The notes: generated by a model not told the origin, from the sequence alone. DNA of 64,000 nt from Epiperipatus broadwayi (GCA_028023455.1 JAQFVV010012402.1:15124483-15188482); one strand, 5' to 3'; shown: positions 1 through 11,671, numbered from the stretch's first letter. A program made the numbers and translations.

Positions 1-1326
1 GAAGCTATTAGTTGTATGAAAATTATCAAAATTTACCGATAAGGTTAGGAGATATAAAGTTCTGAAGAAGATTGCTGGGGCAATCGAAACTGTAAACTGT
101 AAGGAAAGGGTGGTGAATAAAGCATTGTATAACTGATAAAGTGCTTGGACAATTTAGTATTATATGATATTACATTTTACATGGTTTATTAATCTGTTTG
201 TTTTGGGATTTGTTATCTATCTAGAAACTCATAATTGATCTCTAATATTATCCAAATATATCCAAAAATTGTTTTTGATTGCGGGCCTTCTGACTGTTTT
301 AGTTACATGACAGCTCAAATTCAAGAAAGACAGAGTTAGTAAAAGAAACCCCAACAATGTTCAAAAAAGATATATGCCAAAATGTTTAATTCTTAAAAAA
401 AATTGATTATATTTACATTTTAATGTCACTTTGTTGAATTTACCAACCATATAACATCTTTTGAAAGCTTGACTAAATAATGCTTTATTGAGAAAATACC
501 TAAAACTTTTATCTAGTGGACCAAAACAAGCATTTGATTTTTTTAAAGTTACCCAACATAACCTAACATTAAAATAAAGTTCAAATGCAAGTTAATGGTG
601 TTTAATAATTTAATAAATAAACAATGTAAATAGGAAAATATTAAATATTGAACTGTGTATAATACAGTTCTTAATGGTGGAATAATGTGCATAAAAAATT
701 AAATAGTGTAAATATTTTATTATTGAAAAAATATAACTTTGCTAATAGAAAAAACAAGTTTATGTATGAGAGATTTTGAACAAATTTTCAAACAAATGAA
801 CTATTTTTAACTAATTATTTGACACGTCAGTTAAAGTTGATCTAAAATTGGTAGATAAGTCTAAGAGTTACATCAACATTTTTATAACTATTGTATTTCA
901 GAAAAAGATAATGAAAACAAGCTGTTATGTATGGAATAAAGAAAAGGGACTCTCTTCTCACAATGGGGGACAGAGCTGCGAGATTGTTCAGCTTCAGAGT
1001 TGAAATAGCAGAAGATGCATTGGACATTGTATTCTGACTGTATATAATATTTTTAGTAAGCAGGTAGATCAACTAACTAGAAATAGAATTACTTATATAA
1101 TATCAGAGCAGGCCTGTGAAAAAAGTAGGTATCCGATGTTTTGTATGGGGGAGGGGGATTCTCTTACGTATGATAAAACATTTAGCTTTTTAACAAAATT
1201 ATCTTATTTGCAGATATTTTCTATCTTTAGCAATTTTGAGGATTGTCGAAATATAATATAAAAACTTTTGAATCACTAAACATCCCATGATTATCTTTAT
1301 GTTTACACAAGCTATTAACACAAACT

Positions 1327-1506
1327 CAAAACTCTCTATATGGCAGTGTCATTCAGTGTAAGCCAGAGTAATCAATGGATGCAAGAAGGTTTGTGCATGA
1401 AATCTTCACCTAGTGCATTGTCATCCAATATCTCCAGATTAGTTTCTAGCTTGCGGCTTTCATCGGTGAGGAACCTTGGATCTGAGAGCACTGCACCTAG
1501 ATCTAG
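1327..1506 (+). mobile_element. Family A repeat fragment
   Basis: It begins CAAAACTCTCTATATGGCAG and contains AATCAATGGATGC, CATCCAATATCTCCAGA and CTGAGAGCACTGCACCTAGATCT. It ends after the latter. The 63-codon frame here (1340-1531) is accidental. Confidence 0.8.
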
Positions 1507-1645
1507 TGGAGAGTTTTGTCTTCGAGGTTAAAAATTTTTGAAAGAAAAAAATTACAAATTCAATAAAATTTCATTTATGTTACAAAATATAAGTTATTAT
1601 TTAATTATTTTTTAAAAAAAAAAAATTTTTTTTCCATACGTCAAA

Positions 1646-1734
1646 GCATCGGCCAGGAAGCAAACCCGCGATAACCGTCTGCAAGCAACTGCTTGCTTGC
1701 AAGGCGGCTGCGTTGACCTCTCGGCTACCGATGC
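1646..1734 (-). ncRNA. tRNA-like Pol III unit (tRNA pseudogene or tRNA-derived SINE head)
   Basis: On the minus strand, GCATCGG at the 5' end pairs perfectly with CCGATGC 89 nt later, like an acceptor stem. TAGCCGAGAGG matches the Pol III A box and GGGTTTGCTTCC resembles the B box. A run of T (1607-1634 region) follows within 15-30 nt as a terminator. The middle, however, folds into one long hairpin (CCG...TGC AAGCAA GCAG TTGCTT GCA...CGG) rather than separate anticodon and variable arms. It is therefore probably not a working tRNA, but could be a transcribed tRNA-like RNA. Confidence 0.55.
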
Positions 1735-1925
1735 TTGACAGATGTGTTTTAATTTCAGGGTTTATTTTATAAAAATAAATGAATAATTAATGCAAGGTAT
1801 TTACTAAACACATTAAATGATTAAAATCATATTTTCAAGTTTTTCTTGTGAAAACGCAGGAAGAAAAATGCCTTTTAATGTCAAAACTTACAAAATTAAA
1901 TATAGTTATAATATTAATCAAAGTA

Positions 1926-2590
1926 TAATACAGTAGCAACTCATTCCATTCAGTAGCCACTGTATGTAAGCCATATTAAACAATGTATGGATATTAGTTA
2001 GGTTGTACATCAAAATCCCTTTATAGGGTTTACTCATCCAATATTTGCAGATTAGTTTCTATCTTAGAGCTTTCGTCAATGAGGAGTTTTGGATCTGAGG
2101 GCACTGCATCTAGATCTTTAGACTAATGTAAGCCATCTCTGATCTTTTTGGTTAATTGTCAAGCCATGAGTCCAAACTGAAAACACAATAATGTTTCCAA
2201 TCCAAGATAATATAATGAAATAGATCAGAACCCAGTTTAATATCTACATATTTTGCTGTCATTGACTTGATTTCTTATGCTTCCATAATCTGTCAAAACA
2301 GTAGCAACTCACTTCTTACAATATAACCACTTTATACATACCATATTAATCAATAATATTAAAGGATTGTATATCAAAATCCCCACTCCAGACTAATTTT
2401 TAGCCTATAGCTTTCATCAATGAGGAGTCTTTGATCTAAGAGCACTGCACCTAGATCTTTGAATCTAATGCAATCCTCTAGTAATTATAAGTTAGAAACT
2501 AATCTAGATCTGAGGCTTCTCAGTGATGAAAATGAGAAACTAATCTGAGGATATTGGACAAGTAGGCACTAGATAGGGAGTTTGATCCAC
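1926..2590 (+). mobile_element. Two old family A copies, second partly folded back
   Basis: The first (1926-2297) keeps ACTCATCCAATATTTGCAGA, GGATCTGAGGGCACTGCATC and the poorly conserved right end. The second (2298-2590) turns back on itself, giving AGGATATTGGACAAGTAGG and CACTAGATAGGGAG in reverse orientation. These are more diverged than other copies. Confidence 0.68.
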
Positions 2591-3237
2591 AAATATTTCT
2601 CCATAAATCTATTCATCCATTCGCCATGCCTATCCTCAACACTCCAAATTCTCACATTTCTGTTCTATCTGCTTTATTTTCTGCCCTATGTCTTCCATTA
2701 CGCCTTTACATATCTCCTTCACTTCAGCTTTTATATCCTCCTTGCTCTCTATTATTTTCTCTGAGTTCCCTAACTCCTTGTTACTACTTTCTTTTGTTCC
2801 CTCCTTTTTTAGTTTTCCTATTTCCTGTCACATTGTTTTCTGGCTATTTATTAATTCCTGGCATATCTCTTCTATTTGTCCTACTCTTGCTTCTAACTGG
2901 TTCACCTCCACATTGTTTAACTCCTTCCTCACTTCTTTTCCTTTTAGTTCTAAAAATCTCAAACTTTTCTTCGTCTACATTTTTTTCTCATTACTTCTAT
3001 CACTTCCTGGCTTACATCCATTCTTCCTGTTAATTCCTGTCTCATTTCCATCATCTCTGTCCTAAGCTCACTAATTTCCTGCCTCATTATTTGCTGATTT
3101 TGGTTGATGTCTTCGCGCATTTCCCTCATCATGTTCATTATTATTTGAAATGCACTTTCCTCTACTTTTTGTCGGTTTTTAAAGAATATTGGGCTTACTT
3201 CTGGCATTGCCCTCCCCTCACTTCTGCTTTCTTCCAT
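2591..3237 (-). pseudogene. Coiled-coil retroelement gag/ORF1-like remnant
   Basis: The minus-strand frame starts at 3237 and gives 92 codons rich in Met, Glu, Arg and Gln with heptad-like spacing (MREMREDINQNQQIMRQEI, SELRTEMMEMRQELTGRMD). After a stop, more coiled-coil sequence continues in other frames (SEVKEICKGVMEDIGQKIKQ) to about 2620. Long coiled coils of this sort occur at the N-terminus of arthropod LTR-retrotransposon gag and of LINE ORF1. No zinc knuckle or pol was found. Plus-strand frames over the same DNA are its antisense shadow. Assignment to a specific clade is not possible. Confidence 0.45.
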
Positions 3238-4000
3238 TTTACAACTAACCTATCTCATAATAAAATTCCTTTTCTCTATTTAAAAATGTATGTACAACCA
3301 ACCCTAACCCTCTTAGTTCTATTTTTGCACTTCCTGTTCATCTATCATAATTTTCCCAGAATGTCCCCTTCTCTCTCTCTTTTTTTAATGATTATGCCTC
3401 CACATTGTATATGGTCATACAAAAATCACTTTTTATTGGTTGCACTAATTTAACTGGTTCTCTAAAACAATACTATCACACTTTCTAATTTCTTTCTCAC
3501 TAACTGTCACTTCATGTTAGTTATGGCCCTTTGGCCATGCCATTTGAAATATTCCAACTACAGCCCATGTTCATCTTGTCATTTGAAATGTCTAGTTTCG
3601 GCCCACATTGGCGTGACAATTGAATCACCCACCTTTTTTTTATAGTAATAAAAACAGAAATATATTTCTGTTCTTTCCTCATTAACAAACTATCCTACCT
3701 CTAAAGGTTTCTGGTCCCTCAGGTGGAGTGAGCGATATCATTGGTAGCAAGCTACCAACAATATAAACACTCGGCTACTCAATTAAACATTGGCCAACTA
3801 AAAACTTTATTTATTTTAAGGAGATCCCTTTAGGCACCAGTTAATCACGGAGTAATTAACGTGTTTGCTTAACCAGCAATGATTCTAGTACCTGAAATCT
3901 CAGCTAGCTCATCAAAGTGTAGCTGTCTTAAAAATCTCTGCCCACTCTAAAATTCTATTTCTTAATAATAAAAAATTACTGCACGATAAAACTTTGGCGT
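3238..4000 (-). other. Possible leader and LTR of the gag-like remnant
   Basis: Upstream of the coiled-coil frame on the minus strand lies CACGCCAATGTGGGCC (about 3605-3620), similar to the region after the 5' LTR of many gypsy-group elements. Further upstream are AAAATAAATAAAG (near 3810) as a possible polyadenylation signal and a GC-richer block. No second LTR was found in the window, so borders are unknown. Confidence 0.3.
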
Positions 4001-4470
4001 CATTCAAAAAAAATCCTTACTTAAAAAAAAATTCTTCCTACTCTTTTAGTTTCAACTTAAGTCATTTCTCAATAACAATTATTTATTTCAATCCCCACTC
4101 TATTTTCATAAATTAAACATAATAAATCTGTATGTTCATTCCATTAACATAAATATTTCAACAATAATTTAAATCTCAGTCTTTTTTCTTAAAATAATAG
4201 CTTTGTCTCATAATACAACCACACATACTCTTTTCATTTGAATAAATATTTTAATACATTTTAAATAAAATGAAAAATACAGAACATATTTAATTAAAAT
4301 TCACACATACACAATAATTTTGAATAAAAGTTGGACAATGGCGCCAATATAGTTTATACCGTGAAGATACTAGTTCATAAAAGTTACAGGTTTTTATTTA
4401 TTTATCTATCACGGCTTAAAGATAAAAAATAGAATAATAAAATGAAATGTTACCTAGGATTTGAATTTGA
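4001..4470. other. AT-rich stretch, nothing recognised
   Basis: Simple AT-rich sequence without repeats or frames I can identify. Confidence 0.6.
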
Positions 4471-4489
4471 TTTGACACATGCATAACAA

Positions 4490-4845
4490 AATGTTAGCGT
4501 TAAATTTGTGGTGTTATATGACAGTTGTGGATCTCAGCATGGACCCTCCGCTGTTCCTTAGACTTTACCTGAGCATGGTTTGTCCTTCGAACTATCGGCT
4601 GATGGTGCTTCAGAGAAGGCTTCGGACAGCTGCACAATACTATGGGTTCAACAATGCATCATTTTATTCGAATCATAGCTTCTGCAATTTTCTTTTGATT
4701 CTTTGATTCTAAATTTTTTTTGACTAATCACTTTTTTGATTAATTTTTCTTTGAATTTTTTTAAATTGATTTTCCTTGGAATGAATCTAACAATACAAAG
4801 TTTGCTTCTTTTATACTCGGCCTTCTTATCTTGCGGATCTATCAT
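4490..4845. other. Isolated GC-richer island with open frames on both strands
   Basis: About 150 bp (4500-4650) stands out from the AT background. Plus strand: a 75-codon frame from 4479. Minus strand: an exon-like segment reads IVQLSEAFSEAPSADSSKDK and ends at CTCAG|GTAAAGT (near 4568), with a possible acceptor CCATAG near 4645. Neither product is recognised. A lysine-rich frame (4648-4845, minus) adjoins. It could be an unidentified exon, a transposon fragment or chance. Confidence 0.3.
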
Positions 4846-4849
4846 ACAT

Positions 4850-5333
4850 TTGATTTCACTCCGATTGGACTTCTGTTTCTTTTATTTAAAGTCTCTGATC
4901 CTTTCCATTGGTCAATTTTTAGTTTATTTGTTAATTTCTTAGCTGTTTAATTAGATTTCTTTTTGTTTTATTACATTAGCTCTCCATTGTCTTTTAAAAT
5001 TACTTTCCTTTATTCAAAATCTATTTATATATGCGCACATTCAATCTTTATTATAAGACAAAACGAACTCCATCTTCTTTTTTACTTTTTTTTTTTTTTT
5101 AAATTAAAAAAGTAATATTAAATCATTTTTTTATTTCAATTTCTTCCTTTTTTTTTATGTTCTAAACTTTTCAAACTTTTATTTCACTTTGATTTTTAAA
5201 ATGAAATTTCTTAAATATTTTTATTCTTAGAAATACTACAACATTCGGTCACGATGTACCTTGGTACATTATATATATATACTAGCTTTCCAATATGTGT
5301 AATTTAATATGTAAGTTTATATTCAGTTTCAAA
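4850..5333. other. AT-rich stretch, nothing recognised
   Basis: T-rich homopolymer runs near 5083-5099 and a short TA repeat; no gene or repeat recognised. Confidence 0.6.
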
Positions 5334-5666
5334 TACACCTGGGTCTCATTTTACATGATAAATACGTTCCTCAGAAAACACGCGCAAAAGAAATCGCACA
5401 AAAATAGACGTAACTTACCTTGAAAAAAGGGGGATACGGACCGTGATTTTTCAAAAATCGCATAAAAGCAAAGCACCAACGTAAAATTACTTTAAAGTTC
5501 ATGCAAAAAAAATAAAGAAATTAAATATGACTAATAAAAAATTTCAAATTTGAAAAAAATTGATACAAGACAAACTTTTTTTAACTATAATATTTAATTT
5601 TATTCAAAACAATATATTTTTATGCATAATTTACAGTACAGTAATTTACATTTTTTTATACACATT

Positions 5667-6002
5667 TTAATTATTATCGCTATTTGCCGATAAACAGGTT
5701 CGTTTGCAAACTGGTAAAAAATCAGATTCTTCACAAGAGGAAATACAACTAGCGCCAACTTCACTCTCATGTTGTGTTAATGGTTTTCTGGTGACAACGT
5801 AATTAGTAATTAATCTTTGAGATGATGATTTTATTAATTGTTTATGAAGCTCACGATATCCAGACATACAACCATTTAGCTCTCGTTGGAATTTAAGAGC
5901 ACGTTCATGATTAGTGTCATTAATAAGAAAATAATTTGCCAACTGATTAGAAAGTTGAAGACCTTCTCGAATCATTTTTGCAGTGAAAGGAACAGGTTCC
6001 AC
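5667..6002 (-). pseudogene. Tigger/pogo transposase C-terminal fragment
   Basis: 111 codons. PFTAKMIREGLQLSNQLANY, NHERALKFQRELNGCMSGYR and ELHKQLIKSSSQR follow the C-terminal pattern of Tigger-derived proteins (helix, a DxNxERxLKFxRExN-like turn, then YRELxKEL and a short polar tail). It lies between matching inverted repeats. The catalytic DDE region is absent. The Met at 6002 is internal to the original protein, and the frame closes shortly upstream near 6030. Confidence 0.7.
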
Positions 6003-6486
6003 TTCTGTTTCATTATCTTTTTCTACACTGCTGGGAAAAATTTAATTAAAACTAACAACTAAAAATTAAATTCTTATTTTTGTCTTTAATTTTTTAATTT
6101 TCAATTCCGTTTAAAAATCAAATTTCGTTTCACATCACATTAATTTCAGGTCACCTTAAGTAATTTTTAAATTGTTAATTACAATTAAAAATCAGATTTT
6201 AATTTTTAATTGTCAAATTTAATTGTGCCCACTGCTATTACTCACCTTTTAAAAATAAACTTGCGGACACTAAATGATTAATAATTGATTACGTTCTTTT
6301 TTAAAAAGCAAAAACAGAATGTAATTTAAAATGCAAAATTAACATGCACAATGTTTGAACAAATTTACATTATAATCTTAATGAAATTTAATGTGTGTAC
6401 ATAAAATGTGGAAATCATGATTTTAATTTCATTATTGCATAAAATCTTACTATTATAATGCACTGAAAATATTGAAATTATTAAGA

Positions 6487-6588
6487 TGAAAGTCGAATTC
6501 CAATAATGTGCTATTACTTTAAATATGATGTAAGTGCGCGAAATTTATTATTTAAAGTAATAGCACATTATCAGAGTTCAACTTCCGA
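6487..6588. repeat. Hairpin inside the Tigger element
   Basis: AATAATGTGCTATTACTTTAAATA (6502-6525) is repeated inverted at 6548-6571, with weaker pairing extending outward to 6487 and 6588. The loop contains GTAAGTGCGCG. It may be a small nested MITE. Confidence 0.7.
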
Positions 6589-6849
6589 TCTAATACAGTG
6601 TTAATGCATAAAAGAAAACCACATACAAAAATATTAAGAAGAAACATGAATCGTGTAACTTCAAAATCGCGTTAAATAAATCCGCGTAAAACGAGACCCA
6701 GGTGTATGTATATTAATTTCTTTAGTATATATAATTAATTGTTTACATTAAACTAATGTTAAATTATTATTATCATTGAGTCATTGTGTCCTGTGTGTAT
6801 TCCTTATTCTATTAGTGAAAATTTTATATTGGTTTGTTCCAATTCTGAG

Positions 6850-7105
6850 AGTAAAAACCTAAAGCTTCTGATTTTATATTAAATTTTAACTTTAACAATC
6901 CAAGTACTTGGCAATTAATTGAAAGTTCTGTTACTCAGGTAGATAAAATTTTTCCTAAAGACAAGTCTCATCACAAGTTTTTAGAATCATATTGCTATTA
7001 TTTACTACATGGAGAGAAAATTTCTATCAGTTTTTGTGGATGTCAAAAGCAAGCAAGTTCATGTTGTAATGGTAGCCCTGCTCAATATAAATAGATGCAG
7101 CAAAG
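6850..7105 (+). pseudogene. Probable hAT TTF-type zinc-finger fragment, copy 1
   Basis: The frame gives NFNNPSTWQLIESSVTQVDK, IFPKDKSHHKFLESYCYYLL and HGEKI, followed by a frameshift and FVDVKSKQVHVVMV. The spacing W...FPKD...FxxSYxxxLxxGEKI resembles the TTF-type finger at the N-terminus of ZMYM1-like hAT transposases. The finger cysteines are only partly visible. A second copy lies 1.4 kb downstream. Family assignment is tentative. Confidence 0.38.
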
Positions 7106-8298
7106 TGCACAGGTAAAATAATATGATGTAGTTAATTGACTAGAGCTCATTCTTCATACAAATATTCATTTGCTTTAGCTACTGTGCACTCTAAACCTAA
7201 CACATAGGGGAGCATGTTGTCAGTTATTGTAAGTGAGTGGATTATTCTACGGTTGTGTGGGTGTCTTCATGTATTTTATCAGCAAGTATTAGGTATGAAA
7301 TAATAAGATTGTAAATAAAGAAATAATTTATTAATGACAAAATCAAATAAATGTAATAATAAATAGCTAATAAAATAAATAACGAGAATCTTCTTTGGGA
7401 GATTTTCTTTCTTGAATGCTTTTCAAGTTCAAATATTTTTATCATTTGATAATTTTATGTGATAACTGCTCACATAAAAAAAAGATTGTTTATTTCTAGA
7501 TAGCTTTTCTGTAAATAGTTTTACTTAATTTATTAATAAAGATAACAATACAGTTCTTCCTACAAATAATTCAAATATATATCCTTATAGCTTCTTCATG
7601 AATAAAAAAAATATAATTTCATTTGGACAAATTCCAAAATAATAATTCAAGCGTTAATTTTTTAAAAGTTCATAAATATTCTTTCCCTTTATTTGTCTTG
7701 AATATTCATAACTAACCAATAATATCAAAGCATTAATAGTTCTGACTTTAAAATATCTTGCCCCGTTCCATTCCTTTAGATATTTTTCTTTTTTTCACTA
7801 TCATTAAGTAAAGCATTACAGGCAGTTACACAAAGTGTCTGTGTCCTTCTTTCTTCTTGGACAATCTGTTTGCAGAGTTCTATTTGTCAAAAGCAGTTTT
7901 TTAAATTAGTTGATAAAGAAAATAGATTGAGCAATTGCACTAGGGTCAAACGTGCTATTTTCTTTAACTTAGCACTTTGTCTTCCATAATAAGTCTTAGT
8001 ACAAAAAATATCTCTATCAGTTTAAGTAAATAAAAAAATAATTAGTTTACACCTTTTTGCATATTTTTCATTTAATATGTAACTGATTTTGCTGTTTTTC
8101 TCTATTTAAAAAAAAAGATGGAAATGAAAAAAAAATCTATCTCATTTTAATATTGCATCAATACTTTTGTTGTATGTTAATAACTTTTTGGGGTTATCTC
8201 CATAATTAAATTTAGAATATCTTATTTTTTTAACACAGGGAAAATTAATTAACTGGATATATCACGTTATACTCCAAAAATATAATAATATAACTTTG
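7106..8298. other. AT-rich stretch between the two fragments, nothing recognised
   Basis: Includes a random 67-codon frame (7242-7445). No repeat family or conserved motif seen. Confidence 0.55.
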
Positions 8299-8452
8299 GC
8301 ATTGCCAAAATTCTATTACTTAGGTAGATAATAAGGATTTCCCTAAGGACAAGTCTGATCATAAGTTTTTAGAATCATATTGCCATTATTTACTACATGG
8401 AGAGAACATTTCCACAAGTTATTTTGTGGATGCCAAAACCAGGAGAGTTAAT
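8299..8452 (+). pseudogene. Probable hAT TTF-type zinc-finger fragment, copy 2
   Basis: It aligns to 6911-7068 at roughly four bases in five. The reading is FPKDKSDHKFLESYCHYLLH then GENISTSYFVDAKTRRVNM and a stop. Compared with copy 1 it keeps the frame longer at the 3' side. The two copies are in direct orientation. Confidence 0.38.
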
Positions 8453-9417
8453 ATGTAAATGAAAGGGTAAAAGTATAAATAACTTTTATACCTTTTATTA
8501 AATAAAACTTTATAGAATTTGTTTTGTTTTAATTTACATACTTTATGGTATGGGGTGGTATGTGTGTGTGTGCTAACATCTACTTTGCACGGAGGTAACT
8601 TTTACTTGAGTGGTGGTGCTGTACCATCCTCTAGTCAGATAAAGAATAGAACATTTTTATCTAATTACTATTATATGTCATTTGACTATCATAAATGTTC
8701 AAGGTGCATATGATAACGGTTAAAGCCTTTCTCTAAAGTATTATACAAATAGTAAATCAATCATTGATAATTGAAGGAATGAAATGTTATATTAGGCCCT
8801 TTCAGTTTTACTATCCATATACAATTACCTGAAAGCGGCCCTTTTTTTATCTAATTGGTAAATTAGCATCGATACAAAGATGACAATACAAGTTTATTAA
8901 ATGTATTTTAATGTAAGCCTGGCTTGTGAATTATAATTATGGTATGCATTTTCAGAGTTTATTTCTCCATAAATATTATACATGTATAAATATATGATTG
9001 ATTAACCAAGACCATTTATTGTTAATAATAAAAAAGAAAATAGGGAAGTTTGAAAATTTATAATATACAATGTAATGATCAAGTTTGTACATTTGCTCAA
9101 CAGACCGAGAGTCCAAGTCAGAAAACCAAAAGCTGACCAAGTCAGGATAGTAATATCCTACATCTGATCATATTTCAAATCTCTCACCCGTGCTTCCAAA
9201 TCAACCCATTGCGAATGACATGCCTGAGGCTACACTCGATCTCTCTTTATTCATATACCAGCAATAGCAGAGCACTAAAACATGAGACCCCCCCCCACAT
9301 ATATTATATAACTTAACTAGTGATTTATAAAGTAATGAGCAAGAATGGAGACTGAGAAAGATTTATATTTCATAAATTTAATGTAACAATAAGTTATAAG
9401 TAAAGTAAATTATGTAC
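8453..9417. other. Unassigned stretch
   Basis: It contains a TG microsatellite (about 8558-8572), a 64-codon frame at 8519 without recognisable product, and a GC-richer patch at 9110-9290 ending in a run of nine C. Nothing supports a gene. Confidence 0.5.
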
Positions 9418-9626
9418 ATATTGCTCACACACAGGTGTGAATACTCAGGGTTACAAAGAATATAATAAAGCAAATTATATAGTGCTCACATGCAGGTGAG
9501 GGAATACTTAGGTTTACAAAGAATATGAAAACGTAAATTATATATTGCTCACACACAAGTGAGTGAATATTTAGGTTTACAAAGAATATTAATGAATAGT
9601 CAGTAAATGATAATGCAAATTATATA
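9418..9626 (+). repeat. Minisatellite, left part (about 62-80-bp units)
   Basis: Three units of TTGCTCACACACAGGTGAGTG, then AATACTTAGGTTTACAAAGA, AT and a variable AAATTATAT spacer, start at about 9420, 9482 and 9545. They run into a TA microsatellite at 9627-9641. Confidence 0.8.
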
Positions 9627-9641
9627 TATATATATATATAT

Positions 9642-11621
9642 TGTACCGGGCCATACTCCCTGCGGAATTCTTTTCCTAATCTTGCACTGAGCATGAAGTG
9701 ATCAAGATTCAACAGGTAAAGAAATGGATATCAATTTAGCCGACTGTCTGTACTCATGTGTATTGGTACTTCTAGCTAAATTGAAGAAAGAGTGGATTGA
9801 CAGGACTCTTCCAGTTAAAAACACCCTTTAGTTGATATCTTATTTGAATGCCCGAATATTGAGAACAATGGCAAGTACACACCTTTGAAAAATCTATTTA
9901 CAAAATAGATTTCCCACTTCTAGAAAAGAATCTAAAAATGAATTTTCACCCTCCTAAAGGTCAAACATATTCAGGAGCATAAGAATAAGATATAACACCC
10001 CGGTAGAGCGATATCCCTTTGTGTAGCTCAGTCACTCTACATCTAGGGTCTTCAAATGGGTAAGTTAAATGATTATTACAGGTATGTGGTTGATAAGGAA
10101 AGAACACATTTTATCGATATAACTAATACTATAAAAACGAAACAAGTTTAATAATGTGATTAAATATTTATTTAGTCCCAAAACCCATTACCGTTTCATA
10201 TAAATGATGATATAATAACAAAATACTAAATAATTTATTATCCCAAATATATATGATTTTCAAGGTTTAAATAGATAAAATCCAAATTTAAATAAGAACA
10301 ATAATAATTCCCTAGAACTATTGACAATGTTTATAAGTAATGGAAGGGCGAGCTCCTTTACCCAATGAAATAAATTTTAATTTGTGTGATTTGATATACA
10401 GATATGAGATTTGGTCATACAGGCATGCTTTTATGATAACTTTAAAACCTTGTTATTGATAGGAAATATAATAATAAAAACTGCATATTTGCACAATGAA
10501 ATATATCACTAATTTTATATTTTCAACAAGTCAAGTGTGTGGCTCAGATACCCTATCGTACTCACCATAAGTATATCTTTTTTTTGCCAAGTAATTTCTT
10601 ATGTATATGCGCCCAATTATACTCTTACTATTATTTAAATATAAAGTTATTAGAGTACTTGCTTGCAGGGAATCTCTAATAAATCAATCCCTTCTTACCC
10701 AGGAGGGGCAAAAAAACTTAAAAGGATATCCGTAATAATTTTTAGATATTCAGCATGAGAAATTACCAATATAATACAAGAACCATATATTACACTTTGT
10801 TGAAAATAATTTAAATAGAAAACACCAAAGTGTAAACTTACATTCAACATAAATTTATACATATGAAGACCTTTTAAAGATAAATAATAAACAAAAAATA
10901 TATCAAGAAATAGAAATAATTATTTAATTTAATAAAACTAAAAAAACTAACGGCATCTTCTCCCGGGCGGGGGTCAATTAGGGTGGGTCCTTGGGCACCC
11001 GGATTGGGCGGGTGCGGAGCCCCTGCCCTTCTATTTTTTATTTCTAATACGATTATTTAATAATTTTCAGCTCCAAATTATTGAACCAGACGTTCTTAAA
11101 AGAATATAAAGATTTGTTCTGAATGCCTATAGACCAAAAGACTCTCAAAGTAGCTGAGCTTGGAGAATTCTGGAGCAAACGAAGCTGCCAGAAGGCAACA
11201 AGGAATCACCCTGACAACCCCAGCCCTGAACCAACCTCTTACTACATTTAGTTACCTGATTCCCCAAACTCAAAATTTAAAAGAAAGTTAATTAAACTAC
11301 AAACTTTTCTTTGACGTTTTGCCAATAAACTTTACGAATAAAATAGTTTTGAAAAGAATTCAAAAAAAAACAATATATGGAACAACTTTCCTATTTGAAT
11401 ATTTCGAAACCAACAAAAAAACCATAGACAATCAAAAGAAAAAAAACCAAAAAACAGATTTACTACAAATTTCTAGCATTCATATATTTAAATTGGTGTG
11501 GGGGTATTTAAGCTCACCCTCCATTACTAAAATGCCTTTTTTTGTTGTGCTAATCTACAATTCTAAGACTGCGATTTTCCTTTGTGCATGATTGAGCTGG
11601 CACATATAATATATAATAATA

Positions 11622-11627
<6 letters not shown>
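9642..11627. other. 2-kb segment that splits the minisatellite
   Basis: It sits between two parts of one minisatellite, each bordered by TA repeats, so it is probably an insertion into a TA tract. About 9770-9990 (plus) includes pieces like VDILFECPNIENNGKYTPLK that faintly resemble the C-terminal end of LINE proteins. TATAACACCCCGGTAGAGC at 9993 looks like a gypsy-type LTR start. A very GC-rich 75 bp lies at 10955-11030. No clear borders, inverted repeats or intact gene. Confidence 0.4.

Positions 11628-11671
<44 letters not shown>
11628..11671. repeat. TA microsatellite
   Basis: About 20 TA units. With the TA run at 9627-9641 it borders the segment that splits the minisatellite. Confidence 0.9.

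Larger units (their letters stand above)
5336..6704 (-). mobile_element. Internally deleted pogo/Tigger-type element with intact ends
   Basis: The ends CACCTGGGTCTCATTTTAC (from 5336) and GTAAAACGAGACCCAGGTG (to 6704) are inverted copies flanked by TA on both sides (5334-5335, 6705-6706), the Tc1/mariner-superfamily target. At 1369 bp it is shorter than autonomous Tigger elements (about 2.4 kb). Only the transposase C-terminus remains, so most of the gene, including the DNA-binding and DDE parts, was deleted. It could still be moved by a helper enzyme. Confidence 0.87.

Noticed and set aside
842-1072. 76-codon minus-strand frame, with the opposite strand also open (GDRAARLFSFRVEIAEDALD)
   Set aside because: No recognised family, no splice context that decides a strand, and only a short GC-richer patch. 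Kept as unassigned.
1646-1734. Functional tRNA-Ser or tRNA-Leu gene
   Set aside because: The acceptor stem and boxes fit, but the centre does not form a proper anticodon arm and the T stem has a mismatch.
2582-3065. Three overlapping plus-strand frames rich in Leu, Ser and Phe
   Set aside because: They are antisense to the Glu/Arg/Met-rich coiled-coil remnant on the minus strand, which produces such artefacts.
9418-9626. CRISPR-like array of spaced repeats
   Set aside because: Units are head-to-tail minisatellite copies in animal DNA, with variable repeats and no unique spacers of constant length.
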